From Thermoplasmatales archaeon (GTDB lineage Archaea > Thermoplasmatota > Thermoplasmata > Thermoplasmatales > Thermoplasmataceae), in contig JAJSLM010000003.1 of assembly GCA_026127925.1 (NCBI GenBank), positions 124,001 through 188,000 of the forward strand: a DNA stretch of 64,000 bases, in the 5' to 3' direction. Position 1 is the first letter of the stretch. Each line of letters begins with the position of its first letter. This document shows, piece after piece, positions 44,403-52,838 of the stretch. The translations under genes and the position numbers were made by a program. The notes below the pieces were generated by a model. It made no database searches. It was not told the DNA's origin and saw only the letters and a list, made by a program, of their open reading frames with translations.

Positions 44403-45179
44403 TTATTGAAGGTTTACGAGCATCCCACCGTCTGCAAGGAGCTCCGCACCCGTAGAATAGGTGTTCTCCTCCGAAAGTAAGAACAAAGCTGGACCGACCA
44501 TGTCCTCAGGAGTTCCAAGTCGACCGATTGATATTCGTTTTTCCATGTAATTCCTCTTTTCGAGGTTAGAAAGGTCCTCCCTGTTTATGTCTGTTAAAAT
44601 AGTTCCGGGCTCCAACGAGTTTACCAGGATGCCGTATTTTCCAAGCACAATGGCAAGGGAATGCATAAGTCCATTCAAAGCAGACTTCGTCGTAGTATAA
44701 TGTGCCTGAAATTCACCCCCAACATGTGCACTGATTGAACTCATCATGAGTATTCTTCCTTTTAACTTCTCATGTATCATGTGAGAGGCGATTTTTTGCG
44801 TTATGAAGAAATGGCTTTCTACATTAACTTTCCAGACCTTTTCAAAGAGAGGTGCATCAATATCAAAAAAGGCCTTAAATGGGCATATTCCAGCGTTGTT
44901 CACTAATACGTGTATTTTTCCAAGTTTTTCTACAGCAAAATTCGTGAATCCATCAACCTGATCCACATCACTTTGATCTATTTTATAACTAAATGCTCTG
45001 ACTCCGAAGCCCTTCATTTCCCTTACTGCTGATTCTGCCTCATCGGGGTGACTAGAATAGGAAATGCAAACGTTTGCTCCCTCTCGTGCCAGTCCAATTG
45101 ATATCGCCCTCCCAATTCCTCTTGAACCACCGGTAACAACTGCTCCCTTTCCTAGAAATCTTTTCTGATTGGTAATCAT
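44403..45179 (-). CDS. SDR sugar dehydrogenase (copy 2), probable L-rhamnose dehydrogenase
   Basis: This is a 258-residue classical SDR: TGGSRGIGRA at 16-25, NNAGICPF, Ser in MMSSIS, and AHYTTTKSAL with YxxxK. The C-terminal ADGGMLV closes the fold. It is a paralogue of the SDR at 18517. Being convergent with rhaM, it is the better candidate for L-rhamnose 1-dehydrogenase, an activity known from Thermoplasma. A TATA-like GGTTTATCTT is about 29 nt upstream of the ATG. Its coenzyme preference cannot be fixed by eye. Confidence 0.82.
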   Translation of the reverse strand: MITNQKRFLGKGAVVTGGSRGIGRAISIGLAREGANVCISYSSHPDEAESAVREMKGFGVRAFSYKIDQSDVDQVDGFTNFAVEKLGKIHVLVNNAGICPFKAFFDIDAPLFEKVWKVNVESHFFITQKIASHMIHEKLKGRILMMSSISAHVGGEFQAHYTTTKSALNGLMHSLAIVLGKYGILVNSLEPGTILTDINREDLSNLEKRNYMEKRISIGRLGTPEDMVGPALFLLSEENTYSTGAELLADGGMLVNLQ

Positions 45180-45270
45180 ATTAGCTATCTAGCATTACAT
45201 CAAGATAAACCTTTTGGAAGAATAGTGCGGCATGAAAATATATCTTTCTTGGACCTTGACATGTCTAGCT

Positions 45271-45284
45271 ATATGTATATATAT
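45271..45284 (+). promoter_or_regulatory. TATA box of the lutA-like gene
   Basis: ATATGTATATATAT is centred about 28 nt before the ATG at 45305. It argues against the longer TTG start at 45284, which would fall in the box, and for a leaderless message. Confidence 0.5.
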
Positions 45285-45304
45285 TGAATTTCCATCTTAC
45301 TTCT

Positions 45305-46201
45305 ATGGCTCAAAAACTCCAGAGACAGCTCTCTGCCATAAAAAAAGTAATGGTGGGAACTCTGAACAAGAATTATGTTCCTTTTCCAGTTGATAAATCT
45401 CTGTGCAGTAGATGGACGAATGATCTTTCACATGGAGGAGAAACAATCATTTACACGTCGTTTATGTATCAGTTAGCATCATTGTTCAAATCTTACGAGA
45501 AATACCTTCCAACGTTTTCTAACATGGGGGGTTCTTCAAGGATGGCATCGCTGGGGAAATTATTCATTAAACCAAAGAAAGAGGACCTCGAAAGATCATA
45601 CGCAATTTTGAGGAACATCTCTGCCATGCTCAAAAAGGCAGGTATCAATCATGGATACCTGTATGATGATGAACCGTACAGTGGGGGTCTGTTGCTCGAA
45701 CTCGGAATGATAAACGAATTCAAAGAGTACGGTGGGAAGGTGCTGCAGAAGTTTAAGGACAACGGTGTAAGGAGGGTGATAACAGTTGATCCTCATACAA
45801 CCAACGCCATGGAGAGAATGAAAAAATTACTCAATTCGGACATAGAGGTAGTGAACTATCTCACCCTGATCAAAGGACTAAGTGGAAACGGGCAATTTGT
45901 AATACACGATCCGTGCCTTTACACCCGGTATCTTGATCTTGGAGAAACGATGAGGGACGTCCTCACAAATGCCGGGATCAAGGTGAAGGAAGATATAATG
46001 GTGACAAGCAAGGAGTATGGAACTTGCTGTGGGGGTCCACTAGGCCCGGTAGATCTTGAACTGAGTAGCAAGATTGCAGAAGACAGGGCAAGGAAACTCC
46101 TTTCTGTCTCTGATAAGGTACTTGTGGCGTGTCCATTGTGCTACCAGAATCTTTCGCCTTATATCAAAAACATCAAGGATATAGCAGAGGTGGTCTCTTG
46201 A
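45305..46201 (+). CDS. lutA: LutA/LldE-like CCG-domain Fe-S oxidoreductase subunit
   Basis: The product has 298 residues from ATG 45305. The C-terminal CCG domain is intact: HDPCLYTRYL, TCCGGPLG and ACPLCYQN. The N-terminal CCG domain has lost its cysteines: DDEPYSGGLL stands where CCGxxL is expected, and TVDPHTTN replaces the xCPxCY motif. Only one non-cubane Fe-S site is therefore predicted. In LutABC/LldEFG systems this subunit takes part in L-lactate oxidation to pyruvate. It is followed directly by lutB. HdrB/GlpC-like subunits of other oxidoreductases are alternatives. Confidence 0.78.
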   Translation: MAQKLQRQLSAIKKVMVGTLNKNYVPFPVDKSLCSRWTNDLSHGGETIIYTSFMYQLASLFKSYEKYLPTFSNMGGSSRMASLGKLFIKPKKEDLERSYAILRNISAMLKKAGINHGYLYDDEPYSGGLLLELGMINEFKEYGGKVLQKFKDNGVRRVITVDPHTTNAMERMKKLLNSDIEVVNYLTLIKGLSGNGQFVIHDPCLYTRYLDLGETMRDVLTNAGIKVKEDIMVTSKEYGTCCGGPLGPVDLELSSKIAEDRARKLLSVSDKVLVACPLCYQNLSPYIKNIKDIAEVVS

Positions 46202-47361
46202 GCGATTGGCAGATAGCAATTGAAAGGGCACTTGAGAACAACATCCCAAAAGTAGAGGAAATATTAAATCAGTACCCATATCTGAAAGACTACGGCGTAC
46301 AACTACGCCAAACAAAAGAAGAAGTAGTGAATAACCTCGAAAAATATGTTAAGCAGACCATGGAGTCGGTCAAAAGAACCGGAGGAAAAGTTTACCTTGC
46401 AAAAGATGCGGAAGAAGCGAGGGAAATTTTGAAAGACATTGTTGGTAGCAATAAAAAAATTGTGATGGCAAAGACCAACGTTGGTCATGAAATAAATGTT
46501 ACGGAAACGCTCGAAGCAAAGAACAATCAAGTGTTTGAAACCGATCTGGGTGCATATTTGATACAGCTATCACATGGGGAATCTTCCCACATTGTTTTTC
46601 CATCACTCCACCTCACGAGGGAAAATATAGGGGAATTGCTCCACGACAAGCTAAATATGCCAGTCAATAGAAACTCAACAATTGAGGAGCTTGTTGCACA
46701 GGTAAGGCAGTTTCTCAGGCAGAGATACATGGAGGCCGATATAGGTATTACTGGAGCAAACTCAATTTCCGCTGATTCCGGTTCGGTTGCACTTGTTGAA
46801 AATGAAGGCAATATACGAATTGATACCGTTTTTCCTCCAGTTCATATTGTGATAACCGGAATAGACAAGATCGTGCCAACGCTTGATGATGCTCTCAAGG
46901 AGGTCATGGTTCAATCCGCATATGCTGGATTATACCCTCCGACATACATAAATGTAAGTTCGGGACCGAGTTCTACGGCAGACATCGAATTGAAGAGAGT
47001 CAGCCCAGCCACCGGTCCAAAAGAATTTCATGTAATCCTACTTGACAATGGGAGAATGGAAGCATCTAAAGATCCAGATATGAAAGAAGCCCTACTCTGC
47101 ATAAAATGTGGAAGATGCTATTTTTCATGCCCTGTTTATAGGGTAAAGGGAAGCAGCTGGGGACAGCCGCCTTATGGTGGACCAACTGGGGCCATGTGGA
47201 CCGCTATAGTAAACAAGGATTATGAAACTGCAAATTATTGCACGCATTCTGGAGGCTGCAGGGAAGTATGCCCGGTGCAAATAAATATTCCAAAAGTACT
47301 CGAGCATATAAAGTGGCTATTCATAGACGAAGGGCAAAATAATCTTTCCGTAACTCCTTAG
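46198..47361 (+). CDS. lutB: LutB/LldF-like LUD and ferredoxin protein
   Basis: I place the start at TTG 46198, overlapping the lutA stop, because GAGGTGGT lies just upstream; the in-frame ATG at 46129 would overlap lutA by 73 bp. The LUD domain covers about residues 50-270 (GITGANSISADSGSVALVEN). Cluster 1 is complete (CIKCGRCYFSCPVYR). Cluster 2 reads CTHSGGCREVCP, with Ser instead of the second Cys, which would favour a 3Fe-4S cluster or loss. No lutC follows. With the rhamnose genes it suggests oxidation of L-lactate from lactaldehyde. Confidence 0.8.
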   Translation: MSDWQIAIERALENNIPKVEEILNQYPYLKDYGVQLRQTKEEVVNNLEKYVKQTMESVKRTGGKVYLAKDAEEAREILKDIVGSNKKIVMAKTNVGHEINVTETLEAKNNQVFETDLGAYLIQLSHGESSHIVFPSLHLTRENIGELLHDKLNMPVNRNSTIEELVAQVRQFLRQRYMEADIGITGANSISADSGSVALVENEGNIRIDTVFPPVHIVITGIDKIVPTLDDALKEVMVQSAYAGLYPPTYINVSSGPSSTADIELKRVSPATGPKEFHVILLDNGRMEASKDPDMKEALLCIKCGRCYFSCPVYRVKGSSWGQPPYGGPTGAMWTAIVNKDYETANYCTHSGGCREVCPVQINIPKVLEHIKWLFIDEGQNNLSVTP

Positions 47362-47806
47362 AACTCTAAATCCAAATAAGGCGTTACTTCATTATTTTTG
47401 TATTGTTACAGTTTACCTGTTTCCACAATTGCTCTCTCTCCTCGAGACTGAAGGTAAAGGGACCAAAGAAATGGGTAACGTACGTTGATAATCGGACGGA
47501 TAAATATAGAATGAGTTTCCCATTTCCGTCGACAAAAGATAGTTCAAATTTATGAGATAGTACAGGCAGACTCAGTGGATGTGTATGGTAACGCACCGCT
47601 AGGATAGAAACAAAAGACAAGGCGCGAGAAGTGGGTATATGAAAAATCTCAAAGGTAACACTGGATACATAGAAACCGATAAAAGTGTATATAAATTCAA
47701 ATTGATCTCTGAGCTGTATAACCGAACCATACATGGAAGTCGTTTAAAAGAATCGGATGAACAAGGTATATTATTGTTAAAGATAAAATTAAGGACGTCT
47801 TCTTAA
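47362..47806 (+). pseudogene. Decayed plus-strand coding piece, unassigned
   Basis: Plus-strand segments look translated: KGPKKWVTYVDNRTDKYRMS near 47458-47520 then a stop, and from ATG 47639 to TAA 47806 a 55-residue frame with SVYKFKLISELYNRTIHGSR. The segments are in different frames. A minus-strand frame over the same bases (47384-47734) is less protein-like. I recognise no family. Confidence 0.3.
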
Positions 47807-48565
47807 CTTGTCGGGATTGCGTTCCCATTCAGCATCGTAATACTGATCCAAGAGTTCATCCTCATAGTTCCAGTGTTTCTTTCTCCTTATTCGTTTTAGA
47901 AAAGTATCCGTATAGGCAGAATTCAGATGCGTGAAGGCGATCTTTTCGCGCATGGTAAGAATATCCCAGATCCTTCTTACCTCCATAAGTGAGGGGAAAT
48001 CAACGTCGAAAATGTGAGGATAACCGCAAATGTCCCGAATAAGTCTTAGTTTCATTGTTTCATCATATGAGATATTATCGTTGAGAAGCTTTTCAAGAAG
48101 CACATTCCCTTCGCGGTCTTCCCTGATCTTTCCTAGAACTTTTTCTATCACCTCGCCTAAATCATTTGATCTGTAAAGAGAATTATACAAACTAACCTTG
48201 ATAACATCCTTCATAATATCCACATCCTCTTCCTCTGCATTCTTTATGTAGTGTCGAACCCATCTCTTGGCTTCATTTTCCTTCCATTCAGAAATGGTCC
48301 CTTTCTCAAGTAAAATTGATTCTTCACTCCCGTCACAGTCTTTCCATACCACGTGAGGATCTATGTATTTTTCGACAATTTTTTGCTCTACTTCGTTCAG
48401 ACATAGCCCACTTTCCAGCATTTTTCTGATCCATTCTAGCTCAAGTCCATCCAAGATATCGACCCGATCACGAAATGTAACAGTATTGTAAGTTAAAACT
48501 TTATCGGACTTTGATATCTTAAGTCTCAAGTTGATAAGTTGACTGATGCTTTCGGGCTGTTCCAA
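47789..48565 (-). CDS. Hypothetical charged helical protein
   Basis: The 258-residue protein is rich in Glu, Lys, Asp and Arg, with no signal peptide or membrane segment, and is probably all-helical. It ends in a strongly basic tail (RNPDKLRRRP) and contains WKENEAKRWVRHYIKNAEEE near 93-112. I recognise no domain. It stands alone between decayed regions. Even composition and length make a real gene likely, though it could be lineage-specific. Confidence 0.55.
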   Translation of the reverse strand: MEQPESISQLINLRLKISKSDKVLTYNTVTFRDRVDILDGLELEWIRKMLESGLCLNEVEQKIVEKYIDPHVVWKDCDGSEESILLEKGTISEWKENEAKRWVRHYIKNAEEEDVDIMKDVIKVSLYNSLYRSNDLGEVIEKVLGKIREDREGNVLLEKLLNDNISYDETMKLRLIRDICGYPHIFDVDFPSLMEVRRIWDILTMREKIAFTHLNSAYTDTFLKRIRRKKHWNYEDELLDQYYDAEWERNPDKLRRRP

Positions 48566-49183
48566 ACAAACCTTCTTTTGGCTTGGTCCTATGCTTGAAT
48601 AGCCATGACCGAATCAAGAAATGTGGTTCCTTATGAAATCAAGGAACGATCGCATTATTGAATCTTCATAGCAAGGACTGTTAAGCTTGTATAGCATGAT
48701 CTGGACGACTTCCCTCTCGTCCTTACCTGTAATCCTTCTCTATGTGGAATAAGCATCCCTGCCTCCTTATTCGGAATCTATCGGATAGTCTTTCGAACAT
48801 TATTGCACCAACAACTGCTCCGAGGAGCGCAATACCTGAAACTAGGGCTAGTTGCAATTGAGAATAACGAAAAATTATGAACTTAACGAGGACGAAAGAA
48901 AATGCCGCAACTGCGTTCAAATTACAGCCGCCAAGAAAATATCCTATTCTAGATAGAGTAAGAAGATTTTACACATTCACAGTTTGGATGGAGGTGAGGA
49001 TTTTTCTCGCGCCGTTATATATCAATGTTCCTTATAATACATACGAGGGATCTATTCTCTTTACTGTGATAAGCCAAAAAATAGGTAACGTAGTAAGAAA
49101 GGTATATAATTTATCGGACATGCTGTAACAGTGAAAACTAAAAGGAAAGAAATCCAGCACACTATGGAATCTATAATGATTTA
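48566..49183 (-). pseudogene. MFS transporter remnant and surrounding decayed DNA
   Basis: Minus-strand 48770-48950 reads GYFLGGCNLNAVAAFSFVLV followed by GAVVGAIMFERLSDRFRIRR, the helix 1 to loop 2-3 region of an MFS transporter (GxLxDRxGRR loop motif). The frame is lost after RRQG and no later helices are found. Another minus-strand piece at about 48600-48720 (EDSIMRSFLDFIRNHIS) is unassigned. Confidence 0.5.
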
Positions 49184-49663
49184 TTAAAGTAGCTTCACCA
49201 ATTCTGATGGTTTTATGCAGTGCAATCCGTGAAATGTGTCTGGAAAATTTCTATCATTTGTTACGACATAATCAACCTTTTCAAGCAAAGCTGTGGACAT
49301 AATTATGCAGTCAGAGAGTCTCATTCCTGTCCTCGCCCTTATAAGTGTCGAAGAATTCGCTATTTCAACGGACAGCTGAACCACTCTGATATTATTATTC
49401 GAGAGAATGGTCGATAGGAATTGTTGTGCTGCCTTGGATTTGTTATCCGCATAAATATCAGTAAGGACCTCTTCTATCACTAAAGTTGGTATAACTGCAT
49501 CTACTCGACCCTGGTCAATTGCATTCAACACTTCTTTCGAATCATTGTAAAAATTAAGTTCCCTATTCAACACATTCAGAAACACGTTTATGTCAATACA
49601 TACCTTAACGCCACTTATCCCTGATTTTATCGAGTGCCTTCCTAGTCTCCTCGCCGAGGGCAC
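49184..49663 (-). CDS. PIN-domain protein (VapC-like toxin)
   Basis: The domain itself runs from about residue 20: VCIDINVFLN with the first Asp, IPTLVIEEVLTDIY with the second acidic site, MRLSDCIIMSTALLEKVDYV with the third, and VTNDRNF with the fourth. The only ATG in frame (49663) overlaps the AbrB-type gene by 59 bp, which is unusual; no ATG, GTG or TTG lies closer to the domain, so the true start is uncertain. PIN toxins are Mg-dependent RNases inhibited by the antitoxin encoded just upstream. Confidence 0.8.
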   Translation of the reverse strand: MPSARRLGRHSIKSGISGVKVCIDINVFLNVLNRELNFYNDSKEVLNAIDQGRVDAVIPTLVIEEVLTDIYADNKSKAAQQFLSTILSNNNIRVVQLSVEIANSSTLIRARTGMRLSDCIIMSTALLEKVDYVVTNDRNFPDTFHGLHCIKPSELVKLL

Positions 49664-49826
49664 CAGCTTCCTTGAGGACCGATACCAATGTATCTTTCTT
49701 GTTCTTTTTTATGACAATGTTGCCATCTATCTTCCCGAATAAGATTGTATCTCCCACCTCCAGCCCCAGTGCTTTTCTTACCTCTATAGGTATTGTTATT
49801 TGGCCTTTTGATGTGACTTTACTCAT
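49605..49826 (-). CDS. AbrB/SpoVT-type antitoxin
   Basis: The frame is open from 49895, but the swapped-hairpin domain begins MSKVTSKGQITIPIEVRKAL, so I choose ATG 49826 (73 residues); ATG 49838 is also possible. The C-terminal tail (LGEETRKALDKIRDKW) is the toxin-binding part typical of AbrB-type VapB. It is the partner of the overlapping PIN gene. The complex would bind its own promoter. Confidence 0.8.
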   Translation of the reverse strand: MSKVTSKGQITIPIEVRKALGLEVGDTILFGKIDGNIVIKKNKKDTLVSVLKEAGALGEETRKALDKIRDKWR

Positions 49827-49895
49827 TTTAAGAAGCATATCATTACCATAATGTAACGAATTCCTTACATATATTAGTTTCCTGTTACTGGGCAA

Positions 49896-50314
49896 TACAT
49901 AAGCTTCGTTTCTTACTCATTATCGCACTCAACTTGGGGAACAAACGCATAGCCCGCATGCTCTAATTTGATTGCTGTAGTGAAAACCATCCAGAAACGG
50001 TTAAAGGATCTGAATTCACCAGACAGTGAACTATACTGCAGAATACGGAATTTATATAACTTATGAAGTCTACTTACCCCTATGTTCAAGGTCTATCTCA
50101 GGCGCGTTATTTATTATTGGAACAGGGGTGCACAATTGTGAGAAATTATCAAGGAATGTCTGTATCTTCTTGAACTCAGTATATGGTGCCTCTTACAGTT
50201 GCATTTGGTGGTGTACTTTAATGATATTTCATGGTTTCCATTCAAGAAGGCATTCCAGAGTAAAATAAACTAAATTATGATAATGCATACTGTAACAAAA
50301 GTATTTACGCAGAA
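49896..50314. other. Intergenic, no gene seen
   Basis: This 420-bp stretch lies between the divergent antitoxin and small-protein genes. The frame at 50026-50268 shows no motif and no promoter. I see nothing else. Confidence 0.35.
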
Positions 50315-50554
50315 ATGAGATACGTAATTATGACATTTGAAGAAGACCTTGAATTCTATAAGGAAAATAAGCAGAAATTTATGCGAGAATACCAAAATAT
50401 GTTTATCCTAATTAAGAATAAAAAAGTACATGGATCATTTTCTAATTTTCAGGATGCACATAAAAAGGCCCTTGAACTATTTGGGGTAGAGGATGTTTTG
50501 ATAATTCAAATGGTAGAGCAACAACCATTGAATTTCCTTGCGTCGGTGGCTTAG
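50315..50554 (+). CDS. Small DUF5678-like protein
   Basis: The 79-residue product has an N-terminal helix (EEDLEFYKENKQKFMREYQN), then a beta hairpin FILIKNKKVHGSFSNFQDAH, then a helix and a strand (VEDVLIIQMVEQ). This pattern fits the small DUF5678-type proteins, of unknown function. It ends one base before the start of the retropepsin-like gene, so the two are probably translated together. Confidence 0.6.
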   Translation: MRYVIMTFEEDLEFYKENKQKFMREYQNMFILIKNKKVHGSFSNFQDAHKKALELFGVEDVLIIQMVEQQPLNFLASVA

Positions 50555-50555
50555 A

Positions 50556-51065
50556 ATGGGGTTACTTACACTCTCTCCGATGGGCTTTAAAACAGCCTCT
50601 GATCCCAATGATCCTAAAAAGATACACTTTCAATGGAATCCTTCACTTGGAGCATCAGTTTTAGCACAAAGCGGCATAATTTTGAATGTTGCAATATCTC
50701 CGGACATGCCCACTGCTTCCACACTCCAGACTCAGGGAGTGCAAACTCCTCAACCATTTCTTTGCAAGGCCCTTGTGGATACTGGGGCATCAGGTCTTGC
50801 TATTGATAAGACGATCGCCTCTACCTTGGGTCTAAAGAAAAAGGGAATAACGAATAATTTGACAGCTAATGGGGCAAAAATATCCCCTGTTTATTTTGTA
50901 TCTCTGAGTTTTCCAGGATCCAATCTAAAAAATTATGATATTTTGAGAGCGACAGAAGTGGATTTAGCCAATCAGCCGTTTCATTGTCTTATCGGAAGAG
51001 AGACTATGAGTAATTGGCATATGCACTATAATGGCCAAACAGGTCAAATAAGCATATCTGATTAG
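50556..51065 (+). CDS. Retropepsin-like aspartic protease
   Basis: I start at ATG 50556 (169 residues) because GGTGGC and the upstream stop immediately precede it. ALVDTGASGLAID (about 76-88) holds the catalytic DTGA, and HCLIGRETMSNW near the C-terminus is the second signature (hLIGR). One catalytic Asp per chain implies a homodimer as in retroviral proteases. There are no retroelement genes here. The N-terminal 60 residues are of unknown role. The conserved partnership with a DUF5678-like protein may define its substrate. Confidence 0.78.
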   Translation: MGLLTLSPMGFKTASDPNDPKKIHFQWNPSLGASVLAQSGIILNVAISPDMPTASTLQTQGVQTPQPFLCKALVDTGASGLAIDKTIASTLGLKKKGITNNLTANGAKISPVYFVSLSFPGSNLKNYDILRATEVDLANQPFHCLIGRETMSNWHMHYNGQTGQISISD

Positions 51066-51767
51066 TTATTTGAATAGCACTACGCTGTATAATTCCCTGA
51101 CACGCATAAGTTTAAACCTTAATTGACGAAGTTTTGTGTAATATAACTAAATTCATATTAAGTTTCGATACAAGTTCATTGACTTTCTTTGAAATTTCGC
51201 TGACCATTTCTGATCGCTCCATCCTTTAAATCCTGGTCCTTGATAAGATGAGCGGAACATCCAAACACTGCTTTTCCCATCTATCATGTCCAGGATATGA
51301 AAGTGAAGATACAGCGAAAGAAGGTTTAAGAAAATGTGGGCTCTCATCATGTGGTCATTTCTCAAGGATCACCAGTCGGTCTTAAGATCATTCTTGTACA
51401 TATTGAAAGCGTATTCCAAATATTTACATTACTTGTATAGTTTTTATATTCTCTAAGGGTTCTTGGTCAAATCCGAAAGAAGATATAGCTTTACAAAATC
51501 AATATCATTTTCAACGTGCTGTCTCCTGCTTCTCTTGTTTTCCACAATCCTGAGAGGAAAATCCTCCGTCTCCGATCGTGGAACGTGATCCTCGAACATG
51601 TAAACATAATTCTCACGCTTCCACTAAAGACAGGTTTTTTATCGTAAATCTATCATTTCTCATGGAAGTTCTTAGATCTGTGCCTTTCATTTGGATTATA
51701 ACTTGAGTATCAATGGCTATATTCCTCAGTTAAATACTCTTATTAGATCATTATACATGTAGTAAGT
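51066..51767. other. Intergenic with a decayed minus-strand coding piece
   Basis: On the minus strand 51455-51624 is open for 55 codons without a start and reads KRENYVYMFEDHVPRSETED then IVENKRSRRQHVENDIDFVK. It is protein-like but unassigned. The minus-strand frame at 51153-51365 may be another part of it. A TATA-like CTCTTATTAGATC (51737-51749) precedes the TrmB-family gene by about 25 nt. Confidence 0.3.
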
Positions 51768-52790
51768 ATGCAGGAAGACATTTTTGATGGTCTTTCGAAG
51801 CTCGGCCTGAGCAACTACGAAATAAAGATCTACAAGACTCTTCTGTTAAAGGGACAGATGACATCTACCGAAGTCGTAAAAGAGACCAATATACCGCAGC
51901 CAAGGGTATATGATCTTTTTGGTTCTCTGGAGAAAAAGGGGTTTATACAAGGTAGCATTGGTAAGAAGAAATTATACAAAGCAATTCCTGTCTCGTACAT
52001 CTTGGAGAAGGAACGTAAATGGCTGGAATCCTACAGCTTCAACCTGGAAAGATATGTCCAGAACATGAAGATTTATTCCGACAACTATCTTTCTTTCATC
52101 TCTCTTATCGAAGGAGAGGAACATGTTACTGACAGGATCCTTTCGATGATAGACCAAACCCAGGATGAACTCATAATATCCGTCAACTATGAAAGGTTTA
52201 AAACTATTTACCCTTCTCTCCTCAACCTGCAGAAGAAAGGCGTTACGCTGCTCGTACTGGTATTTCTTGAAGGAGACCAGAAACTCAGAGAAAAGTTCCA
52301 GGGGAACTGTTTTGTTAGGACTATGAAGGCGAAACCGATTGAGCTGGTGATATCGGACAGAAAGCAATGCATAATGAAGATCGATACAAAAAGGAAGGAG
52401 ACCGAGGTTGCTCTTTACTTCGAAGAGGATAATTTTATACACGTAATATCTTACTACTTTAACCATACAGTGTGGCAAAATGCTAATATTTATGTGGACA
52501 ATGTGAGCAATGAATCCATAAGACTTCGGACAATCTGGCTTGCTTGCGACATAATTGAATACTACCTTGCACACGGCTTCAAGATAAATGCGCATCTGAA
52601 AGGTTACTACTTGGATGATTACAGAGAACTTGACGGAGAGATATTCAAGGTTGAGAAAATTCCGCTGGTGAGAAATTCGTTCTTTATGAGAATCAAAGGT
52701 CAGGAATACTCTGTTGGTGGGAAAACGTCAACACTGGAACGTTTCAGAATGCTATTCGTTATGCTTAAGCCAGAAATACTACAGAAATGA
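51768..52790 (+). CDS. TrmB-family sugar-sensing regulator
   Basis: The 340-residue protein has the N-terminal winged helix of TrmB (LGLSNYEIKIYKTLLLKGQM, then IPQPRVYDLFGSLEKKGFIQ) and a C-terminal ~250-residue ligand domain with the PLD-like ISLIEGEEHVTDRILSMI start. TrmB proteins repress sugar ABC-transporter genes and are released by sugar. It lies just upstream of GH1 and near an Opp-type ABC operon, which are its probable targets. Confidence 0.85.
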   Translation: MQEDIFDGLSKLGLSNYEIKIYKTLLLKGQMTSTEVVKETNIPQPRVYDLFGSLEKKGFIQGSIGKKKLYKAIPVSYILEKERKWLESYSFNLERYVQNMKIYSDNYLSFISLIEGEEHVTDRILSMIDQTQDELIISVNYERFKTIYPSLLNLQKKGVTLLVLVFLEGDQKLREKFQGNCFVRTMKAKPIELVISDRKQCIMKIDTKRKETEVALYFEEDNFIHVISYYFNHTVWQNANIYVDNVSNESIRLRTIWLACDIIEYYLAHGFKINAHLKGYYLDDYRELDGEIFKVEKIPLVRNSFFMRIKGQEYSVGGKTSTLERFRMLFVMLKPEILQK

Positions 52791-52838
52791 GTATTGTATT
52801 AGCGACAATATTCAAATAGGAACGGAAAATTATTAACA

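Noticed and set aside
47384-47734. 116-codon minus-strand frame
   Set aside because: The plus strand of the same interval reads more convincing protein fragments, so this is probably a shadow.
51972-52595. 207-codon minus-strand frame
   Set aside because: It is antisense to the TrmB-family gene, whose domains are clear.
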